Source: Rhodoferax sp. U11-2br (GTDB taxonomy: Bacteria; Pseudomonadota; Gammaproteobacteria; Burkholderiales; Burkholderiaceae_C). From it: a DNA stretch of 64,000 bases. The stretch covers positions 1-64,000 of the forward strand of contig NZ_JAHFZF010000007.1 in assembly GCF_018619435.1 (NCBI RefSeq), given 5' to 3'. Below are positions 8,892 to 18,772 of the stretch, piece after piece. The position numbers and the translations under genes were made by a program. Every line of letters begins with the position of its first letter. Positions within the stretch are counted from its first letter, which is position 1. The notes under the pieces are model-generated. The model was not told where the DNA came from, searched no databases, and saw only the letters and a program-made list of their open reading frames with translations.

Positions 8892-10097
8892 ATGAAGATT
8901 ATTGATGCCGAAGTGATTGTTTGCTGCCCCGGCCGCAACTTTGTGACCTTGAAAATCACGACCGATGAGGGTGTGACCGGTCTCGGTGACGGCACGCTGA
9001 ACGGGCGCGAGTTGTCGGTTGCGTCGTATTTGAAAGACCATGTCTGCCCCTTGCTGATCGGGCGCGATCCGCAAAAGATCGAAGACATCTGGCAGTACCT
9101 CTACAGAGGTGCCTACTGGCGTCGCGGCCCGGTCACCATGTCGGCCATCGCCGCCGTGGACATGGCCTTGTGGGACATCAAGGGCAAGCTGGCCAACATG
9201 CCGGTCTACCAGCTGCTGGGGGGCGCTTCCCGCGAACACGTGATGGTCTACAGCCACGCCACCGGCCGCGATATCCCTGAAACGCTGGACGCCTTTGCCA
9301 AATACCAGGAAAAAGGCTTCAAGGCGATTCGCGCCCAGTGTGGTGTGCCAGGCATGAAATCGGTCTACGGCGTATCCAAAGGCGGCGCTTACGAGCCCGC
9401 CACCAAAGGCTGGCCTGAAGAACAGGTCTGGGACACTGAGAAGTACCTGAATTTTGTGCCCAAGCTGTTTGAAGCGATCCGCGAGAAGTTTGGCTTCGAC
9501 ACCCACCTGCTGCATGACGCCCACCACCGCCTGACACCGATTGAAGCCGCTCGCCTGGGCAAATCGGTGGAAGACTCACACCTGTTCTGGCTGGAAGACC
9601 CGACACCGGCGGAAAACCAGGAAGCCTTCCGCCTGATCCGCCAACACACCACCACCCCGATTGCGGTGGGTGAGGTGTTCAACACCATCTGGGACTGCAA
9701 ACAGCTGATCGAAGAGCAGCTGATCGACTACATCCGCATGACGATCACCCACTCGGGCGGCATCACCCACATGCGCCGCATTGCGGACTTTGCCGCGATG
9801 TACCAGGTGCGCACCGGCAGCCACGGTCCGTCCGACCTGTCACCCGTGTGTATGGGCGCAGCCCTGCACTTTGACCTGTGGGCGCCCAACTTCGGCATGC
9901 AGGAGTACATGGGTTACCACGAACAGACCATGGACGTCTTCAAATGCGGCTGGAGCTACAAGGATGGCTTCATGCACCCGGGTGACAAACCAGGGCTGGG
10001 TGTGGAAATCGACGAGGAACTGGCCAAGAAATACCCGTACGAGCCAGCCTATCTGCCGGTGGCCCGCCTGGAAGACGGCACCTTGTGGAATTGGTAA
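8892..10097 (+). CDS. manD: D-mannonate dehydratase-family enolase-superfamily enzyme
   Basis: Cytoplasmic 401-aa enzyme of the mandelate racemase/enolase superfamily, ManD (RspA) subgroup, which dehydrates D-mannonate or related aldonates to 2-keto-3-deoxy sugar acids. Visible features are the N-terminal capping domain, [12 protein letters not shown] (about 105), metal ligands in HLLHDAHH (about 212), WLEDPTP (about 240) and AVGEVFNT (about 265), and [12 protein letters not shown] late in the chain. The start at 8892 has AGGAG upstream. It faces a TRAP transporter and is followed by a convergent GntR gene, so it probably uses the imported acid. The ManD subgroup includes low-activity members with other substrates; the exact one is uncertain. 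Confidence 0.88.
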   Translation: MKIIDAEVIVCCPGRNFVTLKITTDEGVTGLGDGTLNGRELSVASYLKDHVCPLLIGRDPQKIEDIWQYLYRGAYWRRGPVTMSAIAAVDMALWDIKGKLANMPVYQLLGGASREHVMVYSHATGRDIPETLDAFAKYQEKGFKAIRAQCGVPGMKSVYGVSKGGAYEPATKGWPEEQVWDTEKYLNFVPKLFEAIREKFGFDTHLLHDAHHRLTPIEAARLGKSVEDSHLFWLEDPTPAENQEAFRLIRQHTTTPIAVGEVFNTIWDCKQLIEEQLIDYIRMTITHSGGITHMRRIADFAAMYQVRTGSHGPSDLSPVCMGAALHFDLWAPNFGMQEYMGYHEQTMDVFKCGWSYKDGFMHPGDKPGLGVEIDEELAKKYPYEPAYLPVARLEDGTLWNW

Positions 10098-10112
10098 AAG
10101 CGTGATTCGGCC

Positions 10113-10135
10113 GCTGCTGGCACCAGGTCAGCAGC
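10113..10135. terminator. Bidirectional hairpin between convergent genes
   Basis: Perfect 7-bp stem GCTGCTG / CAGCAGC with a 9-nt loop, between the 3' ends of the mannonate-dehydratase-like gene and the GntR gene. It lacks strong U-runs. Confidence 0.5.
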
Positions 10136-10149
10136 GTGCCGCAACCCGC

Positions 10150-10851
10150 TCAGGCTGACTCGAACAGATCCGGGAACTGCGCTGCGATATTGGGCAGCGA
10201 GACAATGATCTCTTGCAAATGCGCGCGCAGTGCGGTCGCAGCGGCCACCGGGTCATGTGCCTCAATGCCGTCCACAATGCGGCTGTGCTGCTCAATCAAC
10301 ACGGATAGCGGGGTGGCATCGTCCAAGCTGAGGTAACGGATGCGATCCATCTGCGCCTTGATGCCTTCAATCACCCGCCAGGCATGGGCACGGCTAACCG
10401 ACAGCGCAATGGTGCGGTGGAATTCCTCGTCAAGCGCCAGAAAGTCTTCGTTGTGGCCGTGTACCACCGCTTTTTGCTGCTCAATCAAATCTCGCAGGTC
10501 TTTGACGGCGCTGGGGGGCGCCGAAATCGCTGCGTCCTGAACAACAGCCATCTCAATGGCTTGACGCACAAAACGGGCGTCGAGCACGTCGGCCACGGAG
10601 ATCTTGATCACAAAGGTACCCCGCTGGGGGAGGATGACCACCAGCCGCTCCTCGGCCAGTTTGATGAAGGCCTCGCGCACCGGCTGGCGGCTGGTTTCAT
10701 AGCGTTTGGCGATTTCGGATTCAGACAGGGCCTGACCTGGGCGCAACTCACCACGGATGATGGCGCCGCGCAGGTGCCGATGCAGCTGGGTACCGATGGA
10801 GACAGGTTCAACGTGCTGGAAAGCGCGAACGGATTTGGTTTTCGAACGCAT
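10150..10851 (-). CDS. GntR-family transcriptional regulator (FadR subfamily)
   Basis: A 233-aa regulator with an N-terminal winged helix (SESEIAKRYETSRQPVREAFIK, helix-turn-helix around residues 43-65) and an all-helical FCD effector domain (LDEEFHRTIA near residue 140; HSRIVDGIEAHD near 195). FCD proteins bind small carboxylates, often with a metal. It is convergent to the mannonate-dehydratase-like gene and likely controls that gene and dctPQM through the divergent spacer at about 8.7 kb. Confidence 0.92.
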   Translation of the reverse strand: MRSKTKSVRAFQHVEPVSIGTQLHRHLRGAIIRGELRPGQALSESEIAKRYETSRQPVREAFIKLAEERLVVILPQRGTFVIKISVADVLDARFVRQAIEMAVVQDAAISAPPSAVKDLRDLIEQQKAVVHGHNEDFLALDEEFHRTIALSVSRAHAWRVIEGIKAQMDRIRYLSLDDATPLSVLIEQHSRIVDGIEAHDPVAAATALRAHLQEIIVSLPNIAAQFPDLFESA

Positions 10852-10973
10852 GGCTCAAGTATCGCACCTGGCTTGGCAAAACAGGCCTTCTCAAGGCAGC
10901 AAGTTGGCTCTTGTATGGCAGGTGTTGGCTCCATACCACCGTCTGCCGTTCCTGTGCCATGCGGGGAAAGCCA

Positions 10974-11001
10974 CCACGCACCAGCCAAGCGCGGTGCGTG
11001 G
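10974..11001. other. Perfect 9-bp hairpin in the GntR/ferredoxin spacer
   Basis: Inverted repeat CCACGCACC / GGTGCGTGG with a 10-nt loop. It lies in the 324-bp spacer between gntR and the ferredoxin gene, which otherwise holds only a dispersed repeat and the terminator listed separately. Function unknown. Confidence 0.6.
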
Positions 11002-11021
11002 CCAACGCAGTAGCCACACAA

Positions 11022-11078
11022 CGCTATGAAATCAATTGCTACAAGGCCTTATATATTAAGGGATAGAGGCACTTTTTC
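11022..11078 (+). repeat. Dispersed intergenic repeat family A, copy 1
   Basis: Pattern: a GCTA-rich left part, a small hairpin (CCTTATATATTAAGG), then GATAGAGGCAC and T-rich sequence. Four more spacers hold related copies (28.46, 40.85, 52.65 and 54.61 kb). Copies are degenerate, sharing the CCTT...AAGG core and the flanking TAGCT and AGGC words. Confidence 0.7.
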
Positions 11079-11081
11079 CCT

Positions 11082-11113
11082 ATAAAACAGGGCAGATCCA
11101 ACTGGCCTGCCCT
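11082..11113 (-). terminator. Terminator downstream of the nifHDK-ferredoxin operon
   Basis: Stem AGGGCAG / CTGCCCT with an 11-nt loop, followed on the minus strand by GTTTTA. It lies about 60 bp beyond the ferredoxin stop. Confidence 0.7.
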
Positions 11114-11175
11114 TTGCGTTTTTGAGACCGTGGTGAGAGCGCCAAGCGGGGCACCCTTCACCTGGCGTTTTGGGT

Positions 11176-11523
11176 TTAAAACTTGACCAGAATATCCTCG
11201 TCGCGCACCACCATCTGGCAGGCCAGCCGCCAGGGTGGTGGCAGGTCTTTGGTCTCGGCATCGGCGATTTGCTGGGCGGTGATCTTGCCAGCGAGCTTGA
11301 GCACCAGCTTTTCCTTTTCGGTCAGCGCCACACCAATCGGCGTTTTGCCCGACAGCACCGACACCTGCACCTGGCAGGAGCCACATTCGCCGTTTTCACA
11401 CTCGGACTGCAGCGGCACGTCGTTGGCCTTGGCCACGGCGAGCAAGGTCTTGGTATCACCCGCCACGGCATACACCGTCAGGTCTTTTTTCATGCGAGGG
11501 GAACTGAAAGTTACATTGGCCAT
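11176..11523 (-). CDS. 2Fe-2S ferredoxin linked to nifHDK
   Basis: A 115-aa plant-type/FdxD-like [2Fe-2S] ferredoxin. Ligands are visible as C-x4-C-x2-C (SECENGECGSCQVQ, about residues 41-49) and a distal Cys in WRLACQM near residue 100. It is the last gene after nifK, with its ATG at 11523 separated from nifK by a spacer containing a palindromic repeat. Likely an electron donor to nitrogenase or to an assembly step; the partner is inferred from position. Confidence 0.9.
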   Translation of the reverse strand: MANVTFSSPRMKKDLTVYAVAGDTKTLLAVAKANDVPLQSECENGECGSCQVQVSVLSGKTPIGVALTEKEKLVLKLAGKITAQQIADAETKDLPPPWRLACQMVVRDEDILVKF

Positions 11524-11550
11524 GATGTTCTCAATTGATTTAGGGGCTGC

Positions 11551-11665
11551 CTAAGGGGATGCAATTCACGTCGCGAGCCGATGGAGCTTGCGTTGAGCAG
11601 CACAGCCGTACTCCCGTACGGCGAGCAGCGCAGACGCAAGATCAACCGGCGCAGCAGGGAAGTGC
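11551..11665 (-). repeat. Palindromic repeat family C, copy 1, in the nifK/ferredoxin spacer
   Basis: About 110 bp beginning a few bases after the nifK stop. It contains the hairpin GCCGTACTCCCGTACGGC (11605-11622) and, read along the transcript, matches the element after the 202-aa gene at 16853-16950 (shared words GATCTTGCG, CTGCG, TGCTCGCCGTA, GGGAGTACGGCTGTGCT). Both copies have the same orientation relative to transcription. Confidence 0.8.
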
Positions 11666-11670
11666 GCCCC

Positions 11671-13227
11671 TCAGCGGACGATGTCGTAGCTGTAGTCGGT
11701 CTTGCCGATACCCATGGTGTTGGCATCCAGCGCTTCGAAGAACTCGTCGAGCAACATCACCAGCACCCGCATGCCGCCCTCATAACCCCAGGTGGGGTAA
11801 CGGTGGTGGTGGTGGCGGTCGTGGATCGGGAACACCAGGCGCACCAGCGGCACCTTGGTGTCACGCTCAAGGAACTTGCCATAAGTGTTGCCAATCAGGA
11901 AGTCCACCGGTTCGGTGAACAGCAAGGAGCGCAGGTGCCAGAGATCGCGCTTCGGATACACCTTGCAACCCTTGCCGTAAGGCGTGGCGTCAAACAGCGC
12001 CTGCACCTTGGCGGCCCATTCGTTGGTGCCGTTGGTGGACAACACATGGGTTGGCTCGGCGCCCAGCTCCAGCAGGAAGGCGGCGTAACCCAGCAACTGG
12101 TCCGGGTCACCGTAGAGCGCAAAACGCTTGCCATGCAAATGCGCCTGGCTGTCGGCCAGCGCATCCACCAGTTGGCCACGTTCTTTTTCGAGCTCGGCCG
12201 GAATCGGTTTGCCCGTCAGGCGCGAGATTTCCATCAGGAACTTGTCGGTACCGGCTACACCGACCGGGGCATTGAGGGTGACCACTTCCTGGCCGTGTTC
12301 AGCGATGAACTTGCTGGTTTTTTCGCAGCAGAATTCCTGGAACACGATGGTGGCCTTGGCGTGCAGGGCGGCCACCACTTCCTCCTTGGTGGTGCCACCG
12401 GCGTACATCCGGAACTCGCCGTCGGTCGGGGTGTTCCAGCTCTCAGACGGGTCACAGATGATGTTCACCTGAACACCAAACAGGCTGAAGATGCGGCGGA
12501 TTTCCTTCATGTTGCCGACAACAAAGCCGTCAAAACCACCGATGAAGTTGATGCTGTCGTTGGGCACACGCACCAGCGGCTCGGTGGTCTTGGCCTTGCC
12601 GTCCCAGAAGTGGCGCAGCACACCCAGCAGGGCATTGTCGTAGCCGGTGATGTGGCTGCCGACAAATGCCGGCGTGTGGGCAAACGGCACGTCAAACTCT
12701 TCGGGAATGCTGCCCTTTTGTTTGCTGGTCTTGATGAAGGCGTCGACGTCATCACCAATCACCTCGGCCATGCAGGTGGTGGACACCGCAATCATGTCGG
12801 GCTTGTACAGGCTGTAGGCGTTGGCCAGGCCGTCGACCATGTTGTTCAGGCCACCAAACACTGCGGCATCTTCGGTCATGGAGGAGGACACACAGCTGGT
12901 GGGCTCTTTGAAATGGCGTGAGAAATGGGCGCGGTAATACGCCACGCAGCCCTGGCTGCCATGCACAAAACTCAGGGTTTTGGCAAAACCGTTGGCCGCA
13001 AACACGGCGCCCAGCGGCTGGCAGGCCTTGGCAGGGTTGACCACGAGGGAATCGCGGGCGAAGTTCTTGAGCTTGTAGTCTTCGGTCTTGGTCCACTCCA
13101 CGGTCTGGCCGATGGTGGCTTCGGAATGGTTGAATTCAAACGCTTTCTTCTTCTCGAAGAGGTCTTGGTACTCGGGTTCACGAAACAACATTTCGTGGTC
13201 AATGACTTTGTCGGCGACTTGAGGCAT
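11671..13227 (-). CDS. nifK: Nitrogenase MoFe protein beta chain NifK
   Basis: Structural subunit of Mo-dinitrogenase, 518 aa from ATG 13227 (GGAG upstream; a longer in-frame start at 13239 is less well placed). P-cluster ligand segments are present: KACQPLGA (about 66), [10 protein letters not shown] (about 91) and [12 protein letters not shown] (about 150). The C-terminus ends YSYDIVR. It lies 136 bp after nifD, an unusually long spacer that holds a palindromic element. Expression is expected from the sigma54/NifA promoter upstream of nifH. Confidence 0.99.
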   Translation of the reverse strand: MPQVADKVIDHEMLFREPEYQDLFEKKKAFEFNHSEATIGQTVEWTKTEDYKLKNFARDSLVVNPAKACQPLGAVFAANGFAKTLSFVHGSQGCVAYYRAHFSRHFKEPTSCVSSSMTEDAAVFGGLNNMVDGLANAYSLYKPDMIAVSTTCMAEVIGDDVDAFIKTSKQKGSIPEEFDVPFAHTPAFVGSHITGYDNALLGVLRHFWDGKAKTTEPLVRVPNDSINFIGGFDGFVVGNMKEIRRIFSLFGVQVNIICDPSESWNTPTDGEFRMYAGGTTKEEVVAALHAKATIVFQEFCCEKTSKFIAEHGQEVVTLNAPVGVAGTDKFLMEISRLTGKPIPAELEKERGQLVDALADSQAHLHGKRFALYGDPDQLLGYAAFLLELGAEPTHVLSTNGTNEWAAKVQALFDATPYGKGCKVYPKRDLWHLRSLLFTEPVDFLIGNTYGKFLERDTKVPLVRLVFPIHDRHHHHRYPTWGYEGGMRVLVMLLDEFFEALDANTMGIGKTDYSYDIVR

Positions 13228-13310
13228 GGTGGGCTCCAAAAGTGGTTAAAGGTTGGCGGCTGGCATGTTTTGCGTGGCACCCACGGAACCGGCCAAGCCG
13301 GGCCGTTGGG

Positions 13311-13362
13311 TGCGCCCCTTGAGGGGGAGGCGGCTACACGCAGTGAGCAAGCAACGGGGTGG
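13311..13362 (-). repeat. Palindromic repeat (family B relative) in the nifD/nifK spacer
   Basis: Starting one base after the nifD stop, the minus strand reads CCACCCCGTTGCTTGCTC, then a C-rich stem CCCCCTCAAGGGG. The first 20 or so bases match the heads of the two 115-bp family B copies at 41888 and 59128, which also begin right after stop codons. It may act as an RNA stem-loop that protects nifHD mRNA or lowers nifK read-through. Confidence 0.65.
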
Positions 13363-13363
13363 T

Positions 13364-14821
13364 CTACGTCTTCCAGGGCGCCTTGGTCAACCCCCAGACC
13401 GGGCTGGAGATGGCCATGTCCATGTCACGGGCAAAGATGGCAAAGCCGTCATACCCGTGGTAGGGGCCGGAGTAGTCCCAGCTGTGCATCTGACGGAAGG
13501 GCACACCCATCTTCTGGAACACGTACTTTTCCTTGATGCCTGAGCCCACCAGGTCGGGCTTGATGCCTTCCACAAAGTGCTCGAACTCATAACCCGTCAC
13601 ATCGTCATAAATCAGCGTGCTGTCCTTGACGTAGTGGGTGGTGCGCTGGTAGTCGTCGTTGTGGGCGAACTCGTAGCCGGTGCCCACAATTTCCATCCCC
13701 AGGTCTTCGTAGGCGCCAATCACGTGACGCGGACGCAGACCGCCCACATACAACATCACTTTCTTGCCTTGCAGACGGGGTTTGTATTTGTCGATGACAG
13801 CCTGCATCAGCGGTTTGTACTTGGCAATCACCTCTTCGGCCTTCGCCTTGATGCTGTCGTCAAAGTGGCTGGCGATCTCGCGCAGGCTGGCTTCGATCTT
13901 GCTCGGACCAAAGAAGTTGTATTCCACCCATGGGATGCCGTACTTTTCTTCCATGTGTCGGCTGATGTAGTTCATCGAGCGGTAGCAGTGCAGCACATTG
14001 AGCTTGGCCTTGGGGGTGTTCTCGATTTCAGCGATGGTGCCGTCACCCGACCACTGCGAGATCACACGCAGACCCATTTCTTCGAGCAGGATGCGGCTGG
14101 ACCAAGCATCACCACCGATGTTGTAGTCGCCAATGATGGCCACGTCGTACGGTGTCGACACAAACTGCGAGGTGTGACCGGTGTCGGTGCGGTCGAACAC
14201 CCAGTCGCGGATGGCGTCGTTGGCCAGGTGGTGACCCAGCGACTGGCTGACACCCCGGAAACCTTCACAACGCACGGGCACGATGGTTTTGCCTTCGTAC
14301 TCCTTGCTCTTTTTCTTGGAGACGGCCTCGATGTCGTCACCAATCAGGCCAATCGGGCACTCGGACTGGATCGAGATGCCTTTGTTCAGCGGGAACAGCA
14401 CCTGGATCTCGTCGATGATTTTGTCGAGCTTTTTGTCGCCGCCAAAAACAATGTCTTTTTCCTGGAAGTCGGAGGTGAACTGCATCGTCACAAAGGAGTC
14501 GATGCCGGTGGTGCCGATGTAGTAATTGCGGCGGTTGGCCCAGGAGTACTGGCCGCAGCCGACCGGGCCATGGCTGATGTGCACCATGTCCTTGATCGGG
14601 CCCCAGACCACCCCTTTGGAACCCGCATAGGCGCAGCCACGAATGGTCATCACGCCGGGCAGCGACTTGATGTTGGACTTGACCCCGCAATCGGGTCGGC
14701 CTTCTTCAAAGGTGCTGAGGTGTTTGGCGCGCCGTTTGGCCATTTTTTCGGGGTAGGCCTTCAGCACTTCTTCAATCAGGGCCTTGTTGGTGGCCTTGCG
14801 CTCTTCAACGGTGGCGGTCAT
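13364..14821 (-). CDS. nifD: Nitrogenase MoFe protein alpha chain NifD
   Basis: Catalytic subunit of Mo-dinitrogenase (485 aa). P-cluster ligand segments: [10 protein letters not shown] (about 63), [10 protein letters not shown] (about 89) and [11 protein letters not shown] (about 155). FeMo-co ligands: the Cys in [10 protein letters not shown] (about 275) and the His in [10 protein letters not shown] (about 440). The region [10 protein letters not shown] also fits NifD. It lacks the Anf/Vnf signatures, so it is a molybdenum enzyme, in line with the molybdate genes nearby. It starts 86 bp after nifH, with a stem-loop between them. Confidence 0.99.
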   Translation of the reverse strand: MTATVEERKATNKALIEEVLKAYPEKMAKRRAKHLSTFEEGRPDCGVKSNIKSLPGVMTIRGCAYAGSKGVVWGPIKDMVHISHGPVGCGQYSWANRRNYYIGTTGIDSFVTMQFTSDFQEKDIVFGGDKKLDKIIDEIQVLFPLNKGISIQSECPIGLIGDDIEAVSKKKSKEYEGKTIVPVRCEGFRGVSQSLGHHLANDAIRDWVFDRTDTGHTSQFVSTPYDVAIIGDYNIGGDAWSSRILLEEMGLRVISQWSGDGTIAEIENTPKAKLNVLHCYRSMNYISRHMEEKYGIPWVEYNFFGPSKIEASLREIASHFDDSIKAKAEEVIAKYKPLMQAVIDKYKPRLQGKKVMLYVGGLRPRHVIGAYEDLGMEIVGTGYEFAHNDDYQRTTHYVKDSTLIYDDVTGYEFEHFVEGIKPDLVGSGIKEKYVFQKMGVPFRQMHSWDYSGPYHGYDGFAIFARDMDMAISSPVWGLTKAPWKT

Positions 14822-14863
14822 GGGGTAACTCCAGTAGGTGATGTTGGGGGTGTGGTGAAAGTC

Positions 14864-14895
14864 CCGGTCTGGTCACGTAGCGCAACACAGACCGG
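14864..14895 (-). promoter_or_regulatory. Intercistronic stem-loop nifH|nifD
   Basis: Perfect 8-bp arms CCGGTCTG / CAGACCGG with a 16-nt loop, 12 bp beyond the nifH stop. Stem-loops here are known in other diazotrophs to stabilise nifH mRNA and keep Fe protein in excess; that role is inferred for this one. Confidence 0.65.
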
Positions 14896-14907
14896 AATTC
14901 ACACCTC

Positions 14908-15915
<1,008 letters not shown>

Positions 15916-15954
15916 TCACGTTTGGCTGGATGTGAGCCCGCGCAGCCTGTTCAT

Positions 15955-15970
15955 TGCAGCTTCCGTGCCA
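15955..15970 (-). promoter_or_regulatory. Sigma54 promoter of nifH
   Basis: Minus strand TGGCAC-GGAAG-CTGC-A, matching the -24/-12 consensus except for C at the first -12 base. It lies 133 bp before nifH and 95 bp from the NifA site at 16065. Confidence 0.85.
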
Positions 15971-16064
15971 TGCAGTTTGGGCCACGCTTCAGAGCCGGTG
16001 TCACACCCTGTTTTCATTGGGAAAAGCTGCTTTTCTCAAGACAAAAACCTAGCTTTCCGGGTTT

Positions 16065-16080
16065 TGTTAACTTCCCGACA
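16065..16080. promoter_or_regulatory. NifA upstream activator sequence shared by divergent promoters
   Basis: Perfect TGT-N10-ACA (TGT TAACTTCCCG ACA). It sits about 95 bp from the nifH -24 element and about 83 bp from the -24 element of the divergent 202-aa gene, a workable looping distance for both. No second perfect site was found in the 416-bp spacer. Confidence 0.85.
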
Positions 16081-16162
16081 AAACCCCTGACCGTGTCGCA
16101 AAAATCCCGGTCGTGGGCGCTTGGGATGTGTGTTTGTGTCGGGTTTGCAGCGGGTTTCAGGT

Positions 16163-16178
16163 TGGTACGGTCATTGCA
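16163..16178 (+). promoter_or_regulatory. Sigma54 promoter of the 202-aa gene / draTG operon
   Basis: TGGTAC-GGTCA-TTGC-A; only one base departs from TGGCACG-N4-TTGCW. It lies 60 bp upstream of the ATG at 16239. Confidence 0.85.
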
Positions 16179-16238
16179 GTTAGAGAGGGGCTTGTATCAA
16201 AGCTATCACTGCCAGCTCAACCACCAAAAGGACCTCCC

Positions 16239-16847
16239 ATGACCGCCACCCTCGCCCGACCAGAGATCGATGACACCGCTTTTGCCCGCCTTGAAAACGA
16301 AGGTCGGCTGCTCAACCCCTTGCACAAAGCGATCACCGGCGTGCCCGGCCGAGTCGGCTTTCGTGGTGAGCTGGCGCTGCGCTTTGCCCCAAAGCTGGCT
16401 GACGAGGCGCGTCCACCCGAGCTGATGTGCCCCCAGGTCATGGCGATTGCCAATGTGGGCGAAAGTTTTGTGCCGTTTTTTGCCGGTTACCTGCTGAGTT
16501 TTGAGAGTCTCAAGGACGTGGCCGAGGTGTTGGGCGACACCTTGAGCGCCAGCGGCAAGTACTTCTTGTTTTGCGACAACATCGACCTGTCCAAAAAATA
16601 CCAGGTGCCCTACAACGGCGCCACCTTCTACGTGTTGCCGATTCTGGAGTCCACCGTCTACAACGAGTTGCTTGACCTGTTGTACCTGGAAAAGAACGAC
16701 CTCAAGAAAAAGGACACCGCTGGCAAGCTCGACGCGGTGGCCAATGCCGCCCTTAAGTTCAGCGCCAAATTTGAGAGCATCAGCTACGAGCAAGGATTGG
16801 CGCTGATGGGACCAGTGCGCAACCCCAACGAAAACCGGCCTGTTTGA
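16239..16847 (+). CDS. Unrecognised 202-aa protein, probably NifA-regulated
   Basis: I do not recognise this family. From ATG 16239 it is a soluble 202-aa protein without signal peptide or membrane helix. Two cysteines lie in different regions (PPELMCPQVM about residue 69, LFCDNIDLSKKYQ about 111), which is not a cluster pattern. The middle (FYVLPILESTVYNELLDLLY) is hydrophobic and looks globular, and the C-terminus is highly charged (KNDLKKKD). It is divergent from nifH, has its own strong sigma54 promoter, and precedes draT by 132 bp across a palindromic repeat, so it is probably the first gene of the draTG operon. A nitrogenase-related job is likely from context only. Confidence 0.85.
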   Translation: MTATLARPEIDDTAFARLENEGRLLNPLHKAITGVPGRVGFRGELALRFAPKLADEARPPELMCPQVMAIANVGESFVPFFAGYLLSFESLKDVAEVLGDTLSASGKYFLFCDNIDLSKKYQVPYNGATFYVLPILESTVYNELLDLLYLEKNDLKKKDTAGKLDAVANAALKFSAKFESISYEQGLALMGPVRNPNENRPV

Positions 16848-16852
16848 GCGCT

Positions 16853-16950
16853 GGCTTGCTGCTGCGCAACCCGATCTTGCGCCTGCGATGCTCGCCGTAT
16901 GGGAGTACGGCTGTGCTTCTCGCTCTGACATCGGGCTGCTCGCGACGCCA
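16853..16950 (+). repeat. Palindromic repeat family C, copy 2, between the 202-aa gene and draT
   Basis: Begins 6 bp after the stop. It contains the hairpin GCCGTATGGGAGTACGGC (16894-16911) and matches, along the transcript, the copy after nifK. Confidence 0.8.
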
Positions 16951-16979
16951 TCCCCTCGCTCAAACGAGAGCAACTGTTC

Positions 16980-17831
16980 ATGAATGTTGACTTCGATGAA
17001 CTTGATCAGCCTCACCGCTGGTACGGCACCAACCTGGTGGGGGTGCCGTCGCTCTTACTCGGCAGCGCGGCGTTCAACGCCCACCCGGTGCCCTTGGTCA
17101 TTGCGGGTACACGTGAGTCGCACATGGGGCTGTTTGCGCTGCTGGAACGCAGCCAGGACCTAAGCGAAGCGCAGGACATGTTCACCCACTACATGGCGAT
17201 TGCCTTCGGACTGCGCAAGCCCGATGCGGATGAGCTGCGCAGCATGGGCGCCTCGGAGCAACGGCGCTGGCACAGCAGCTGGCGCAAGCTGTTGCAGGGC
17301 TGGGGCATGGATGCCAACGGGGTGGCGGGTGCGGTGCTCAAGGGCTGGGTCGAGAGTCGTTTTGGGCTGGTGCCGAGTTTTCACAAGGCGCCCCTGGTGC
17401 GTTTCCCGTCGCCGGCCTGGGTGACCTACCTGCAGGAAAAAACCGCCAGCCGCCACAACAATAACAACATCCACCAGCAGCTCGACCTGCTCTACGAGTT
17501 CTGCCAGTGGGCGCTGCGCCGCGGCCTGTTGCCGGGGGTCACACCGCAGAGCAAACACCTGCAGCTCTGGCGCGGCAGCAACCGGTGTGAAGAACAGGTG
17601 GTTGCCGGGCGGCTGCAAAACCGGCGCTGCATCGTGCGGCTCAACAACCTGGTGTCCTTCAGCCTGTGTGCCCAGGACGCGTCGGTGTTTGGCGACTGGG
17701 TGTTTGAGGTGCAGGTGCCGGTGTGCAAGGTGCTGGTCTTTCCCGGCCTGCTGCCGGGCCAAGTGCTGCAGGGTGAGCAGGAGGTGCTGGCCCTGGGTGG
17801 CAACTACGAGGTCACCGCACGTTATGCGTGA
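16980..17831 (+). CDS. draT: NAD+-dinitrogen-reductase ADP-D-ribosyltransferase DraT
   Basis: Transfers ADP-ribose from NAD+ to the NifH arginine, switching nitrogenase off on ammonium shock or energy loss. The 283-aa length is normal. Family features include FDELDQPHRWYGTNLVGVPS near the start, GTRESHMGLF (about 42) and ASRHNNNNIHQQLDLLYEFC (about 158). The stop overlaps draG by 8 nt. The target arginine is intact in the local NifH. Confidence 0.96.
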   Translation: MNVDFDELDQPHRWYGTNLVGVPSLLLGSAAFNAHPVPLVIAGTRESHMGLFALLERSQDLSEAQDMFTHYMAIAFGLRKPDADELRSMGASEQRRWHSSWRKLLQGWGMDANGVAGAVLKGWVESRFGLVPSFHKAPLVRFPSPAWVTYLQEKTASRHNNNNIHQQLDLLYEFCQWALRRGLLPGVTPQSKHLQLWRGSNRCEEQVVAGRLQNRRCIVRLNNLVSFSLCAQDASVFGDWVFEVQVPVCKVLVFPGLLPGQVLQGEQEVLALGGNYEVTARYA

Positions 17832-18762
17832 GCAACTCGACCGCGCCCTGGGCGCCTACCTCGGTTTGGCCATTGGCGACGCACTGGGCGCCACCGTCGA
17901 GTTCATGCGCCCGCGCGAGATCGCTCACCAATACGGTGTGCACCGCGACATCATCGGCGGCGGCTGGCTCAAACTGGCGCGTGGTCAGGTCACCGACGAC
18001 ACCACCATGAGCCTGGCCCTCGGTGAGGCGCTGCTGCAAGCGGGTGCACCCGCGCTGATCGCCCATGCACATGGCGACGAGACCCTGACCCGGCGCATCG
18101 GCCAGGCCTATGTGCAGTGGTTCAAGGCCAAACCGGTGGACTGCGGCAACACCTGTCGGCGCGGCATCATGCGCTTCATGCATGAGGGCACACTCTCGGG
18201 TGAGCTCAACCCCGGTGACGGCGGCAACGGCGCACTGATGCGCAACCTGCCCGCCGTGCTGGCCACCCTGGGCCACGACGGCTTGTTTGAGCGCCTGTCG
18301 ATCACTCAGGCGCGCCTCACCCACCACCACCCCTTGTCCGATGCCGCCACGCTGGGCCTGGGCCAGTTGCTGCGCCTGCTGCTCACCGGCGCCAGCCACC
18401 CAAGCTGCCAGGCCTGGGTGGCCCAGTGGGTGGCCAACAACCCGAGTTTTGGCTTCACCCCCTACCGGGGCCGCGCCACCGCCTATGTGGTCGACACGGT
18501 GCAGACCGTGCTGTACTTCCTGACCCAACACGAGGACTTCGAGGCCGCGATGGTGGCCACGGTGAACCAGGGCGACGACGCCGACACCACCGGCGCGCTG
18601 CTGGGCATGCTGGCCGGTGCCCGCTGTGGTGCCACCCGACTGCCCTCGCGCTGGTTGCAACGCCTGCGCCCCGACGTGGTACGCGCCATCACCGACCAGA
18701 CCTATGGTCTGCTGGCGCTGGCGACCAGTGTGAAGCCCGCGCCAAACACCCCCTCCTCTTGA
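17824..18762 (+). CDS. draG: ADP-ribosyl-[dinitrogen reductase] hydrolase DraG
   Basis: Binuclear Mn2+ enzyme that removes ADP-ribose from NifH and restores activity; 312 aa. Metal-binding motifs are intact: GQVTDDTTMS near residue 58 and NQGDDADTTGALLGMLAG near 250, together with GDALGATVEF at the N-terminus. It starts inside the end of draT and so is translationally coupled. Control in known systems involves PII/AmtB sequestration; no such gene is seen here. Confidence 0.96.
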   Translation: MREQLDRALGAYLGLAIGDALGATVEFMRPREIAHQYGVHRDIIGGGWLKLARGQVTDDTTMSLALGEALLQAGAPALIAHAHGDETLTRRIGQAYVQWFKAKPVDCGNTCRRGIMRFMHEGTLSGELNPGDGGNGALMRNLPAVLATLGHDGLFERLSITQARLTHHHPLSDAATLGLGQLLRLLLTGASHPSCQAWVAQWVANNPSFGFTPYRGRATAYVVDTVQTVLYFLTQHEDFEAAMVATVNQGDDADTTGALLGMLAGARCGATRLPSRWLQRLRPDVVRAITDQTYGLLALATSVKPAPNTPSS

Positions 18763-18772
18763 GAACCTCGCC

